A stretch of DNA of 64,000 nt from Diaphorobacter ruginosibacter (GTDB lineage Bacteria; Pseudomonadota; Gammaproteobacteria; Burkholderiales; Burkholderiaceae_C). Both the position numbers and the translations under genes were made by a program. The notes below the pieces were generated by a model. The model was not told the DNA's origin, did not search any database, and saw only the letters and a list, made by a program, of their open reading frames with translations. Positions 24,935-34,395 of this stretch are shown here, one piece after another; position 1 is the first letter of the stretch; the number at the start of each line of letters is the position of its first letter. The stretch lies in NCBI RefSeq assembly GCF_014395975.1, contig NZ_CP060714.1:4464001-4528000 (forward strand). The letters are read 5' to 3'.

Positions 24935-27900
24935 TCACTTCCTCGTGTCGATCTCGTCGCGCGCCATCTTGTTGAAGGCGTTGTCGATCTCGTCGGCCCG
25001 CAGCGTGGGCTTGCCGTCGCCATGGCGGCGCAGCGCATCGATCTGCTCCTGCATGCGCGTGGCCACCTGCATGAGCACGCGGTGCAGGCCCAGCTGCTGG
25101 CGCCGCGAATGCTCCAGGTGATCTGCCACGGGCTGCATGGCCGTCTGAACGATGGCCCCCAGAAGCTGCGCAGAGCGCTCTGGCGCGTCATCTGCGTCCG
25201 CCCTACCCTCACCCCCAGGCACGGGCTTTTGAACGCTTGAGAGCGCGTTTCCGATGCGCTGCAGCGATTCATCCGTCGCACGCTGTGCCGCCTGCAGCTG
25301 TCCCAGCAATTCACCCCATTCGCCCTGCGAGCGCTGGGACTGCGCCTGCTGCAATTGCCCGAGCTTGAGCCAGAGCTGCCCCTGCTTCTCCGACTGCGAC
25401 AGCTGCTTCTCGGTGCTGCTGTGCTGTGCGCCCGCCAGATCACGCGTCGCGGCCACCAGATCCACCAGCTGCGACGCCACGCGCGTACCGGCATCGGCCC
25501 CCGCACCGCCCATCGCCTTCTGGCGCAGGAACTCGGCCTTGATGTCGCCCCAGCGCGCCGCCTGCTCCGCATCGAGCGCACCGCGCAGCTCGCGCAGCTT
25601 GAGCAGGTTTTCCTCCGCGCCCGTGGTCAGCATCTGCGCCTCGCCCTGGTAGTGGTCGTCGAGCATCTGCTGCATTTCCGCATCGTTCATCACCGGCGTG
25701 ATCTTCTCGGCCAGCTTGTTCATGTTGCGGTAGCTGCCCTGCAGCTTGAACGGCGGCTCCTTGCGGTAGTGATCATCCTGGGCCGCGCTCTGGATGTACT
25801 GTTGATTCACGTGAAACACGATCTCGCGCACCTTGAGCATGCGCTGCAGCGTGGCATCGATCTCGCGCAGCTCGGCGGACGAGTACTCGTAGCTCAGCGC
25901 ATTGCCCGACACCTCCTTGCCCTGTGCCTTCTCGATCAGCAGGTACAGGTCCTGCAGGCTGCGCGTCGCCATGGGGGCGAGCACGGCGTTGGAGGTCATG
26001 CTGTTCTCGATGTAGCTCAGCTTGAACACTTCCTCCATCCCGCCCAGCACATCGCCCAGGTTGTAGATATCGGCACGGTTGGCCAGCATGTCCGGAATCT
26101 TGAACACCTCGCCCGACTCTGTGTACGGGTTGCCCGACATGACGATGCAAAAGCGCTTGCCGCGCAGGTCATGGGTCTTGGTCTGCCCGCGCCACACGCC
26201 CTCGATGCGGCGCGTGCCGTCCGAGAGTGAAATGAACTTCTGCAGGAACTCCGGGTGCGTGTGCTGGATGTCGTCGATGTACAGCATCACGTTGTTCGCC
26301 ATCTCGAGCGCGAGGTTGAGCTTCTCGAGCTCCTTGGCGGCGGTGGCGTCGGGTGCCTGTGCGGGATCCAGCGAGCGCACGGAATGGCCCAGCGCCGGGC
26401 CGTTGATCTTCATGAAGATCAGCCCCAGGCGGCTCGCCACGTACTCCATCAGCGTCGTCTTGCCGTAGCCCGGCGGCGAGATCATCATCAGCAGGCCCAT
26501 CTGGTCGGTACGCCGGGTCTCGCCCACCGCGCCGATCTGCTTGGCCAGGTTGTCGCCGATCACCGGCAGGTAGCTCTCGTTGATGAGCTTGTTGCGCACG
26601 AACGAGGTGAGCGGCCTGGCCTTGAACTCCTCCACGCGGATGCGCTCGCGGTAGCCCTTGAGCACCTGCTGGCGCAGCTGTTGATAACGTTCGAACTCCG
26701 GCACGAAGATGCGGAAGTGGTGCGCCGCGCGCATGCCCAGGTCATCGATCTGCAGCGCCATGCGGCCGCCGTCGATGCGCGGGTGCTGGCCCAGCAGGCC
26801 CGTGACTTCGGCACGCAGGTCCACCGTGCTCACGGTGTTCGGCAGATGGCTTGCGCAGGTCAGCCAGGCCGCCGCCTCGCCGCAGTAGGCCAGCAGCGCA
26901 TCGCCCTCTGCCGTCTTGAGCGCCCGGCACGCCGTCTGCAGCCAATGCAGCGCGCTGCGCCAGCGCTCCGACAGCGGCGCGACGTGATGGCCGTTGCTGC
27001 GCTGGTGGCGTGTGTCGCCCTGCCAGTACTGCAGCATCTCGTCCCATTGCTGCGGGTTCTGCGCATCGCTCCTGAGCACGCCCTGCAGTGCCGCAACCGC
27101 CGACTGGCCGTAGCTCGAGAAATGAAAGCGCAGCGCCTTCTGTGCGAGCTCCGCCTGCAGGTAGTTGGCGGCCGAACGGATGAGGCCGTCGATGTCGCCG
27201 TGCGCCGACAGGCCATGGAACAGTTCGAGCAGGCCGCCCTCCTCCGCAAAGGTCCGCAGTTGCACACCGATGTCGGCCTGCAGCGACTGCAGTTCCGTCT
27301 CGCTTGCGAACAGCGCCTGCATGGACTGTGCGTGCTGCGCACGGCGCGGCCACTGTGCGATCGCGCCGGCCAGTTGCGGCTGCTGGATGCGCTCGTGCTC
27401 GCTCCAGAACAGCACGGCCAGCGCGCGTGCATCGGGGCCGAAACGCAGCACGCCGGCCGCGTCGCGCAGCGGCAGCAGCGTCTGCAGGATGAGCGCCGCA
27501 TCATGGTCGTGGATGCCGCGCTCGTAGCCTTCGCGGTAGCGGGGCGCGGCAAACTCGCGCACCGCCTGGGTGAGCGCGGCGTGGTCGAGCGCCAGTTGCC
27601 GCAACCGCACCTCATCCCAGCCATCGGCGCGATTGCGCGCGGCCAGCAGCAGGCTGAGGGCAAGGTATTCGCCACGGTAGAACTGCGGCGACTCCGCCGG
27701 CGTCGACACATCCCAATAGGCCTGCAACTGCGCAAGCTCGGGGTTGTCCACCGCCTCGAAATACTCGGTGCCCACCAGATGCAGGAACAGCTCCCGCCCC
27801 TCCGCACCCCGCGGTAGCAGCGTGAGCTCCAGGTCCTGGTTGCCCACGCTGAACTTGTGGCGCCCGAGCTTGATGACGTTGCCGCCGCCATCGAACAGGT

Positions 27901-30478
27901 CCGTGCGGTCCTGCAGCGAACGGAAGGCCTGGTCGCGCAGCGTCTTCACGCGGGTCTCGATATCGTCCGCCTTCACGGGGTCGAACAGCTCCGTGCGCAG
28001 CCGCTCGGCCAGTTCCTTGAGCTTGTTGATCAGCGGATCGCCCGCGAAGAAGGCATGCAGCGCCTCGTTCGAGGCCAGCTTTTCCGTGCGCTTGGGCAGG
28101 CTCTGCACGATGCGCAGCGCCGCGTCCAGCACGCCCTGCGCTCGGCGCTGGCGCTCGTCCTGCAGCGACTGGCGGCGGGCCTCGAAGGTCTCGAGCAGTT
28201 CCTCGCGCTTGGCGACGATGTCGGAGAGAAACTGCTCGTGCTCCCCGAACTGGCCTTCGATCTCCTCGAGCTGGACCAGCAGCCGCGCAAGCTGCTCATC
28301 GCACTTCTCCGGCGTCTGCGCAAGTCCCAGCGCATTGACGATGCTCTGCGAAAACAGCGCCAGCTGCGCCGCGAACTGCGCCACCTGCTCCGAGCTTCCA
28401 AGGCTGCTGCGGCGCTGCTCGGCGCGCGCACGCACCTGATTCAGGCGCGAATAGATCACCGAGATGCGGTCCACCACCTGCGTGCGCTGCGTGGCATCGT
28501 CGATCTTCAGTCCGCCCATCAATTCGGAGAGCATGTCGAGCGCAGCGGAGATGCGCGTCATCTCGGCCAGCGGCTCCTTGAGCAGCAGCACCGTGGCCGC
28601 CGCCTGCGCCTGCTGGTCGAGCGCCTGCAGTTCATCCACGTAGGGCTGCAGCGCCGCATCCGTGGCGACGAATGCCGCCGTGCGCTGCGACACATCGCCC
28701 TGCGCCTCGTTCACGGAAGCCACCATGGCATCGATGGCGGCCGTGTCCACATAGCGCAGCTCGCGCGTGGACATGAGCTGGCCGCGCAGCCTGGCCAGCT
28801 CATCGAGCGCGGTGACATGCTCGTCCACCGTCGCCCAGTCGCTGGTGCGCAGGTGCTTGAGCAGGCCTGCATGCTGCGTGGACACGGCGCTCATCGCGCG
28901 CGTCGACGCCTGCCGGATGCTCTCGACCTTCTCGTATTCGTCGATCACCGCATCGCCCGTGGCGGCAATGCCGTGCAGCACCTCGTTCATCTGCGCGAGC
29001 TGCTGCGTGTTGATCCATTGATGGCGCTCGAACAGGCGGCGCGTGGTATCGATCAGGCGTTCATAGCGTGCCAGCGACACCTCGGGCGCGGCGATTTCCT
29101 TGCGCACGCTGTAGATGTCGGAGATGCCGCTGACCAGCTCCGCATTGCCGATGCGGCCGAGGAAGGTGTCCTTCTGCGGCTGGCTGGCGGCATAGTCCTC
29201 GGAGGCGAACGGCGTGCGCCAGATCTGCATGGGGTGCACGCGCGTGGCCTCGTCGCTGTCGGCCGCGAAGATCACGATCCGGCCGTCCTCGAGCCTCGCG
29301 TAGCCGTGGCAGACGATGGGCGGCTGCAGCGCGCGCTCGATCAGGTTGTACTTGAACAGCGCCATGCGTCCGCTGCCCGGCTCGTAGAAGATGTACAGCA
29401 CGTCCTCGCCGTTGGGCGAGCGGATGCTGCGCCGGAAGCGCATGCCCTGCATGTCCTGCTCGAACCTCCGGTGCTCGCCGCTTTGCAGGTAGTAGCCGCC
29501 CGGAAAGATGATGCCGTGGTCGTCGGGCAGCTGGATGCAGGCACCCGCGATCGCGTCCATGCGCAAGACCTGCTGCGACAGCGTGTTGTAGATGAGGTAG
29601 CGCCACTGCTCCTCGCGGTACGGCAGGATCTTCAGCAGCACCATGCTGCCGACCTGCGCATACTCGAACACCGCATCGTCGAGCGACTGGTTGGCCTCCT
29701 GCACCGGCTCGCTGTAGATGCCGAGGCCGTCGTTGGTGTTGTTCTCCACCTTCACGGTGAGCGTGCCGCCCAGCGTCTCGACGAACACCTTGTCGAGGAT
29801 GTTCATGTGCGCATGGCGGCCCTGGACGATCTGCTCGCGTCCCGCGCGCTGCCATTCGAAGTCGTAGGCCGATGGCGGCAGGATGTCGCGTTCGCCGCGG
29901 TTGTCTATGTACCTGACCGCCTTGCCGTCCGGCGAGATCGACCAGCGGAACACGCGCACGTCGGTGATGCGCTCGCCGATCTGGAAACTTGCGAGCAGCT
30001 TGCTGTCGCGCACGACGAGCTGCATGAGCCGCGTGTTCTTGTAATAGGCATAGAGCTCCTGGAAGTCCTGCACGAAGCTCTGGATGCCCAGGAAACTGTC
30101 CTTGAGGTCGACCGGTGCCACGTCATAGCCGTGCTCGCCCTCCTCGAGCCGGTAGAGCGCAAACACATCCTCCACGCGCGTGGTCTGCTTGAGCCCCATG
30201 AAGACGTTGTAGCCGAACAGCAGGTATTCGCCCACCTGCGTGATGTCGCGGCCCACGCAGTTGTTCTCGGTGCGCACCCGCATGCGGCCCAGCACCTCCA
30301 TCTGGCTGCGGCCGAACTCCTCAAGACGTTCCTCGTTGAGCTGGCGCACCAGCGATTCGAGCTGCTCGCCCTGCGCGGCCAGGCGCCTGGCCAGCACTTC
30401 ATACGATCCACCGCTGGCAACGGCCTGATCGACGACGGAGGCGGGTTGTTGTTCGGTTGGATGAGGCGATTCGGACAT
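24935..30478 (-). CDS. Giant AAA+ ATPase of the PspA-flotillin cassette (often labelled DNA repair ATPase)
   Basis: 1847 residues from the ATG at 30478 (an in-frame GTG lies three codons earlier). About 1-470 is beta-rich, with repeated propeller-like segments (YLIYNTLSQQVLRMD, VLYIFYEPGSGRMALFKYN). About 480-860 is long helical/coiled coil. About 1290-1560 is an AAA+ module: Walker A PPGYGKTT near 1333-1341, Walker B LYIDDIQ near 1400, sensor-1 CIVMSGNPYTE near 1449. The tail is helical and Gln-rich. Last gene of the YjfI-PspA-YqiJ-flotillin operon, so a remodelling ATPase acting on the PspA (ESCRT-III-like) polymer, analogous to Vps4, is the inference. The DNA-repair label has no support in the sequence I can see. 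A parS site lies inside the gene. Confidence 0.78.
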   Translation of the reverse strand: MSESPHPTEQQPASVVDQAVASGGSYEVLARRLAAQGEQLESLVRQLNEERLEEFGRSQMEVLGRMRVRTENNCVGRDITQVGEYLLFGYNVFMGLKQTTRVEDVFALYRLEEGEHGYDVAPVDLKDSFLGIQSFVQDFQELYAYYKNTRLMQLVVRDSKLLASFQIGERITDVRVFRWSISPDGKAVRYIDNRGERDILPPSAYDFEWQRAGREQIVQGRHAHMNILDKVFVETLGGTLTVKVENNTNDGLGIYSEPVQEANQSLDDAVFEYAQVGSMVLLKILPYREEQWRYLIYNTLSQQVLRMDAIAGACIQLPDDHGIIFPGGYYLQSGEHRRFEQDMQGMRFRRSIRSPNGEDVLYIFYEPGSGRMALFKYNLIERALQPPIVCHGYARLEDGRIVIFAADSDEATRVHPMQIWRTPFASEDYAASQPQKDTFLGRIGNAELVSGISDIYSVRKEIAAPEVSLARYERLIDTTRRLFERHQWINTQQLAQMNEVLHGIAATGDAVIDEYEKVESIRQASTRAMSAVSTQHAGLLKHLRTSDWATVDEHVTALDELARLRGQLMSTRELRYVDTAAIDAMVASVNEAQGDVSQRTAAFVATDAALQPYVDELQALDQQAQAAATVLLLKEPLAEMTRISAALDMLSELMGGLKIDDATQRTQVVDRISVIYSRLNQVRARAEQRRSSLGSSEQVAQFAAQLALFSQSIVNALGLAQTPEKCDEQLARLLVQLEEIEGQFGEHEQFLSDIVAKREELLETFEARRQSLQDERQRRAQGVLDAALRIVQSLPKRTEKLASNEALHAFFAGDPLINKLKELAERLRTELFDPVKADDIETRVKTLRDQAFRSLQDRTDLFDGGGNVIKLGRHKFSVGNQDLELTLLPRGAEGRELFLHLVGTEYFEAVDNPELAQLQAYWDVSTPAESPQFYRGEYLALSLLLAARNRADGWDEVRLRQLALDHAALTQAVREFAAPRYREGYERGIHDHDAALILQTLLPLRDAAGVLRFGPDARALAVLFWSEHERIQQPQLAGAIAQWPRRAQHAQSMQALFASETELQSLQADIGVQLRTFAEEGGLLELFHGLSAHGDIDGLIRSAANYLQAELAQKALRFHFSSYGQSAVAALQGVLRSDAQNPQQWDEMLQYWQGDTRHQRSNGHHVAPLSERWRSALHWLQTACRALKTAEGDALLAYCGEAAAWLTCASHLPNTVSTVDLRAEVTGLLGQHPRIDGGRMALQIDDLGMRAAHHFRIFVPEFERYQQLRQQVLKGYRERIRVEEFKARPLTSFVRNKLINESYLPVIGDNLAKQIGAVGETRRTDQMGLLMMISPPGYGKTTLMEYVASRLGLIFMKINGPALGHSVRSLDPAQAPDATAAKELEKLNLALEMANNVMLYIDDIQHTHPEFLQKFISLSDGTRRIEGVWRGQTKTHDLRGKRFCIVMSGNPYTESGEVFKIPDMLANRADIYNLGDVLGGMEEVFKLSYIENSMTSNAVLAPMATRSLQDLYLLIEKAQGKEVSGNALSYEYSSAELREIDATLQRMLKVREIVFHVNQQYIQSAAQDDHYRKEPPFKLQGSYRNMNKLAEKITPVMNDAEMQQMLDDHYQGEAQMLTTGAEENLLKLRELRGALDAEQAARWGDIKAEFLRQKAMGGAGADAGTRVASQLVDLVAATRDLAGAQHSSTEKQLSQSEKQGQLWLKLGQLQQAQSQRSQGEWGELLGQLQAAQRATDESLQRIGNALSSVQKPVPGGEGRADADDAPERSAQLLGAIVQTAMQPVADHLEHSRRQQLGLHRVLMQVATRMQEQIDALRRHGDGKPTLRADEIDNAFNKMARDEIDTRK
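25803..25818. other. parS site 5
   Basis: TGATTCACGTGAAACA, one mismatch (third base). It lies inside the giant AAA+ gene. Confidence 0.75.
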
Positions 30479-30509
30479 CTTGATCACGCGCTTTCACTGG
30501 TGGCTCGCG

Positions 30510-30621
30510 CTCCCGCCAGCGGGAGAGAAAGGAAGGTGAGGGTCGTTGGGGATCGGGGGCAGCGTGATTTCCAATGCTGCCGATGCCTTCACCCCGGCCC
30601 TCTCCCGCACGCGGGAGAGGG
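30510..30621. repeat. REP-like double palindrome
   Basis: In the 165-base gap between the flotillin and AAA+ genes, CTCCCGC/GCGGGAG (30510-30525) and CCCTCTCCCGC/GCGGGAGAGGG (30598-30621) form two hairpins in a head-to-head arrangement, joined by GGTGAGGG-like and TTCACCCC-like flanks that are also complementary. This is the form of a repetitive extragenic palindrome unit and could attenuate expression between the two genes. Confidence 0.65.
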
Positions 30622-30643
30622 AGCCTGAAGGCCGATTTCAGCC

Positions 30644-32728
30644 TCAGGCAGCAGGCGGCTGCTTGCCGTTGTCGGAGCCGCTGCCGGAGCCGCTGTTGCC
30701 CAGCAGCGCGCCCACACCGCCCTTGCTGTTCAGGAACTTGTTCAGCAGCTCCTGCACGATCGGGCTCTTGCCGGACACGCCCTCGATCGCCTTGCCCACG
30801 GAGAGCGCCTTGGCGAAGTTGTCGAAGAACGCACCCTCGCCGCCCACGATGTCGATGTTGGCCTTGCTGAGCGCCGAGGACAGCACCTCGGCCTGCTCCT
30901 TGGCCACGGTCTTGTTGGCATCGATGGCCGCGAGTGCCTGCTCGAAATTCTTCTCGAGCTGCATGCGGAACTCCTCGTGCGAGCGCGCCTGATCCGACAG
31001 GCCGCCGAGCGCCGTGAACTTCTCGGTCAGGCCCTTGGCTTCCGCGAACAGCTTGTCGCGCAGCACATCGGCTTCGGACTGGCCCACCTCGCGTGTGACC
31101 GTGGCCCTGGTCGCACCCACCTGCGCCTCGCCGCGCGCCTGTGCAAGCAGACGCTCTTCGAGCACCTTGGCGTCGGCCAGGCCCTGCTTCTCGTTGGCAT
31201 CGGCCGTGGCCTCGATCACGCGGGCATGCGCAAGACCCTTTTCCTGGTCGCCCTTGGCCTCGGCAATGAGGCGCTCGGCGATCACCTTGGCCTGTGCCAG
31301 GCCTTCCTTCTCGATCGCGGCAGCGGTGACCTCGCGCACCTTCGCGTCGGCCAGGCCGGGCGCCGCACGCTCCACCTCGATGGCCTCGGCCATCTTCTTC
31401 TTGGCCTCGGCGGTCTTGCCGGCGGCCTCGAGCTCGGCCTGCGCGAGCGTGGTGACTTCCACCGCCTTGTGGCGCGACGCGGTCTCGTCGGCCTCGGCCT
31501 TCTTCACCTGGCGCACCAGGTCTTCCTGCGCCTGCGCCTCGGCGGTCAGCACCGTGACCTGCTTCATGCGCTCGGCCTCGGAAACCACGCGCACTTCCTT
31601 GATGCGTTCCTCTTCCTGCGCCACGGTCTTTTCCACCGCCACGCGCTCGCGGACCACGTTGGCAATGTTGGCCTTCTCGACCTCGATGGCCTTTTCCTTC
31701 TCGATGCGCTGCAGCTCCACCTCACGCTCGCGCGAGACGATCTCGAGCTCCTTGGCACGCGTGACCTTCTCGATCTCGATGACCACCGCGCGCTCGCGGT
31801 TCTGCTGCGCCACGGCCACCTCGCGGGCCTTGTTCTCCTCGCGGATGTCCAGTTGCTCCTGCGTCTGGATGCGGGCCTGCTCGGCCTTCAGGCGCTCTTC
31901 CTCCTGCACCTTCTGGGTCTCGGCCTGCTCCCGCGCCTGGATGGTCGCGATCTCGCGCTTCTGCCGCGCTTCCGCATCGGCCTGCTGCCGAGCCAGGGCC
32001 AGCATGGCTTCCTTGGTTTCCACGTTCTTCTTGGTGATCGCGAGATCGGCGTTGCGCTCCAGTTCGTTGGTCACGATGTTCTGGTTGGCGGTCAGTTCGG
32101 TGATCTTGCGGATGCCCTCGGCGTCGAGGATGTTGTTGGGATCGAGCGAGGACTTCGGTGTCTGTTCGAGGTAGTCGATCGCCACGTCCTCGAGCACGTA
32201 GCCGTTCAGGTCGTTGCCGATCACGTGGATGATCTGGTCGCGGAAATCCTGGCGGTTCTCGAACAGCTTCACGAACTCGATCTGCTTGCCGACGGTCTTG
32301 AGCGCCTCGGAGAACTTGGCGTTGAACAGCTCGTTCACGGCCCCCTTGTCGGAGGCGCGGTCCACGCCGATGGACTTGGCCACCTTGAGCACGTCTTCGG
32401 CCGTCTCGTTGACGCGCAGGTAGAAGGCCACTGTGATGTCCGCACGCATGTTGTCCTTGCAGATCAGTCCTTCCTTGCCGCGCCGGTCGATCTCCAGCGT
32501 GATCAGCGAGATCTGCATGAACTCCTTCTTGTGGATCACGGGCAGCACCAGGCCGCCGGTGAACTTCACCTTGGGCTGCGACGTGGTGTCGTTGATGATC
32601 AGCGCCGTGCCCTGCGGCACCTTGATGTAGAAGGCCTTGACCATGGCCAACATGGCAAAGATCAGCACGACGATGACCGCAACGGCCACGCCGAGAACGA
32701 TGTACCACTCGGAGAAGTTCAAGCTCAT
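30644..32728 (-). CDS. Flotillin-family (YqiK-like) SPFH protein
   Basis: 694 residues. One N-terminal membrane segment (about 9-32, VLGVAVAVIVVLIFAMLAMV), an SPFH/Band-7 domain (about 33-215, including PQGTALIINDTTSQPKVKF), then about 400 residues of charged coiled coil. Residues of about 470-570 repeat a motif of the form GLA-x-AKV-x-ERL-x-AEAKG (for example EGLAQAKVIAERLIAEAKG). The C-terminus is Gly/Ser-rich. Flotillins scaffold membrane microdomains. Here it is translated between the YqiJ-like gene (62 bases) and the AAA+ gene, as in yqiJ-yqiK of enterobacteria. Confidence 0.92.
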   Translation of the reverse strand: MSLNFSEWYIVLGVAVAVIVVLIFAMLAMVKAFYIKVPQGTALIINDTTSQPKVKFTGGLVLPVIHKKEFMQISLITLEIDRRGKEGLICKDNMRADITVAFYLRVNETAEDVLKVAKSIGVDRASDKGAVNELFNAKFSEALKTVGKQIEFVKLFENRQDFRDQIIHVIGNDLNGYVLEDVAIDYLEQTPKSSLDPNNILDAEGIRKITELTANQNIVTNELERNADLAITKKNVETKEAMLALARQQADAEARQKREIATIQAREQAETQKVQEEERLKAEQARIQTQEQLDIREENKAREVAVAQQNRERAVVIEIEKVTRAKELEIVSREREVELQRIEKEKAIEVEKANIANVVRERVAVEKTVAQEEERIKEVRVVSEAERMKQVTVLTAEAQAQEDLVRQVKKAEADETASRHKAVEVTTLAQAELEAAGKTAEAKKKMAEAIEVERAAPGLADAKVREVTAAAIEKEGLAQAKVIAERLIAEAKGDQEKGLAHARVIEATADANEKQGLADAKVLEERLLAQARGEAQVGATRATVTREVGQSEADVLRDKLFAEAKGLTEKFTALGGLSDQARSHEEFRMQLEKNFEQALAAIDANKTVAKEQAEVLSSALSKANIDIVGGEGAFFDNFAKALSVGKAIEGVSGKSPIVQELLNKFLNSKGGVGALLGNSGSGSGSDNGKQPPAA

Positions 32729-32790
32729 GGTTTCAGTTCCTCACAGAGAAAATCACAAAAGAAAAACGGGAAAAAATCAGGGTCGGCCGA

Positions 32791-33462
32791 TCAGCGCAGC
32801 GGCAGATCCAGGCCTTCGAATTCGGCCTTGCTCACCACGCGCCAGGCGTTGTGTTCCGGCATGCGCTCGATGAGCACGACCTCGGTGCCACGCGGCAGTT
32901 CGCGGTCGGGCGAGCGCATCTGCACGTTGAGTCCGCCGCCGCCGTCCTCGACGCTGCCGTAGCCCTGGCTCGCGTTGACCACGGCGCTGCGCACCAACCC
33001 CGTGCGGCCCAGGACGACCTTGGCCTCCTCGGGAGGCGCCACCATGGCGATCGCCTTGCGCAACGGCCGCAGCACGATGACGGTGGCAACGAAGCCCAGC
33101 ACCGATGCGGCCGCGAACAGCCCGGTGCCGGTGACGATGTTCAGGAGCGTCCAGCCCTCGGGCATGGGCACGAGGTGCGCCAGAGCGTAGCTGATGAGCC
33201 AGGAGAGCAGGAACAGCACGGTCAGGATCACCGTGAGCGGAATGCCACCCAGCCCCACCTTGAGCAGCAGCCCGGCGAGCGCACCGATGGAATCCTCGGC
33301 ACCGTGCCCATGGTGGCTGCCGTCGAACAGCACCCAATGGTCCATGGAGTCCACTTCCACCAGCCCGAAAATGGCGATCACCCAGTACAGCAGCATGCAC
33401 AGCAGCAGCATGCCGAAAATGAATGTCGGGAATCCCAGCGCGTAATGCAAGAACGCCGTCAT
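32791..33462 (-). CDS. YqiJ-like membrane protein with C-terminal OB-fold (NfeD-related)
   Basis: 223 residues with a strong SD (AAGGAGG). Three membrane segments: about 8-34 (FPTFIFGMLLLCMLLYWVIA), 65-98 and 105-132. The C-terminal 145-223 is an OB-fold (VVLGRTGLVRSAVVNASQG, LPRGTEVVLIERM). YqiJ/NfeD proteins partner flotillins in the membrane, which fits its position directly upstream of the flotillin gene in the operon. The loop 40-60 is rich in His and acidic residues (DGSHHGHGAED), possibly metal-binding. Confidence 0.88.
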   Translation of the reverse strand: MTAFLHYALGFPTFIFGMLLLCMLLYWVIAIFGLVEVDSMDHWVLFDGSHHGHGAEDSIGALAGLLLKVGLGGIPLTVILTVLFLLSWLISYALAHLVPMPEGWTLLNIVTGTGLFAAASVLGFVATVIVLRPLRKAIAMVAPPEEAKVVLGRTGLVRSAVVNASQGYGSVEDGGGGLNVQMRSPDRELPRGTEVVLIERMPEHNAWRVVSKAEFEGLDLPLR

Positions 33463-33640
33463 ACAGACCCTCCTTCGATGGATGATGTTGTTGTGTTGCG
33501 CTGCCCGATCAGGCGGGGGCCTGTCGGGGCAGCTCTTCGATCCTTGAGGAACTTCTTATTGATCTTTCTGGATGGACTCGCCTGCACCGCCGCGCAGGGG
33601 CGGCGCCCAGGCTGGGGTTCGGGCGCGGCCCGGGCCCCGG

Positions 33641-34348
33641 TCAGGCACTCTTGCCGGCCGAGGCCTTCTGCGCTTTCAGGCGCTCCAGCACCGACTGCGC
33701 ATTGCCCTGTTGTGGCGTGATGCCCGCAGCCCGCAGTTTCGCATCCAGGGCGTCCTCGCTGCCTTCGCGCGCAAGTTCGGCCGCGCTTTGCAGGCGCGCG
33801 CCGCGCTCGGCCTGCTTCTGCTTGATGCGTTCGAGCGAATCCAGCGCGTTCTGCACCCGCGACTGCGAGCCGGTATAGCGCCCCGCAACGGTGGCCTGGG
33901 CGCGCTGCACGCTCTCGGTGGCCTTCACCGTGTCGGCCTGCTGCTTGAGGCGCTTGATGTTGGTGGTGGCCGCCTGGATCGCATGGCGCAGCTCGTCCAC
34001 GCTCTGCGTGTAGGCCGCAAGCTGCGACTCCTCCTCGGCCTGCTGGGCCTCGAGCAGCGAGACCTTGCCCGCCACTTCCAGCGCCAGCGTCTCGTCATTC
34101 GTCTCGAGCGCCTTGAGCGCGTAGCCCTCGTATTCACCGATCTTGAGCTGCGTGGCCTGCAGCCTGGAGGCAGCAAGCTTCTGCTTGGCCATGATCTCGG
34201 CCAGCGCTTCCTTGGACTTGTTCAGGTCGTTGTCCGCGTCGCGGATTTCCTGGTCGAGGATGCGCAGCGCCTGACTGTCGGTGACGGCCTCGCCCGCTTC
34301 GTGTGCGGCACCGCGCAGCGCGGTCACCAGCTTGTTCCAGACTGCCAT
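33641..34348 (-). CDS. PspA/IM30-family membrane-remodelling protein
   Basis: 235 residues, mostly helical coiled coil, SD AAGGAG. The opening MAVWNKLVTALRGAAHEAGEA is the amphipathic helix region, then LRILDQEIRDADNDLNKSKE as in PspA/Vipp1. Bacterial PspA and Vipp1 are structurally ESCRT-III proteins that polymerise on and remodel membranes. It is the second gene of the operon, 47 bases after YjfI and 178 bases before YqiJ. No pspF-like regulator is nearby, so this is not the classical psp operon. Confidence 0.93.
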   Translation of the reverse strand: MAVWNKLVTALRGAAHEAGEAVTDSQALRILDQEIRDADNDLNKSKEALAEIMAKQKLAASRLQATQLKIGEYEGYALKALETNDETLALEVAGKVSLLEAQQAEEESQLAAYTQSVDELRHAIQAATTNIKRLKQQADTVKATESVQRAQATVAGRYTGSQSRVQNALDSLERIKQKQAERGARLQSAAELAREGSEDALDAKLRAAGITPQQGNAQSVLERLKAQKASAGKSA

Positions 34349-34395
34349 GATGAACTCCTTGTGCTGTGGGTTGTCGTTGCGTTGCCCGAACCGCT

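Noticed and set aside
27857..30628. 923-codon open frame on the plus strand
   Set aside because: It lies antisense within the giant AAA+ gene, is His/Arg/Leu-rich in the way GC-rich shadow frames are, and has no domain or SD.
30977..32962. 661-codon open frame on the plus strand
   Set aside because: Antisense to the flotillin gene, Leu/Gly/His composition of a shadow, no motif.
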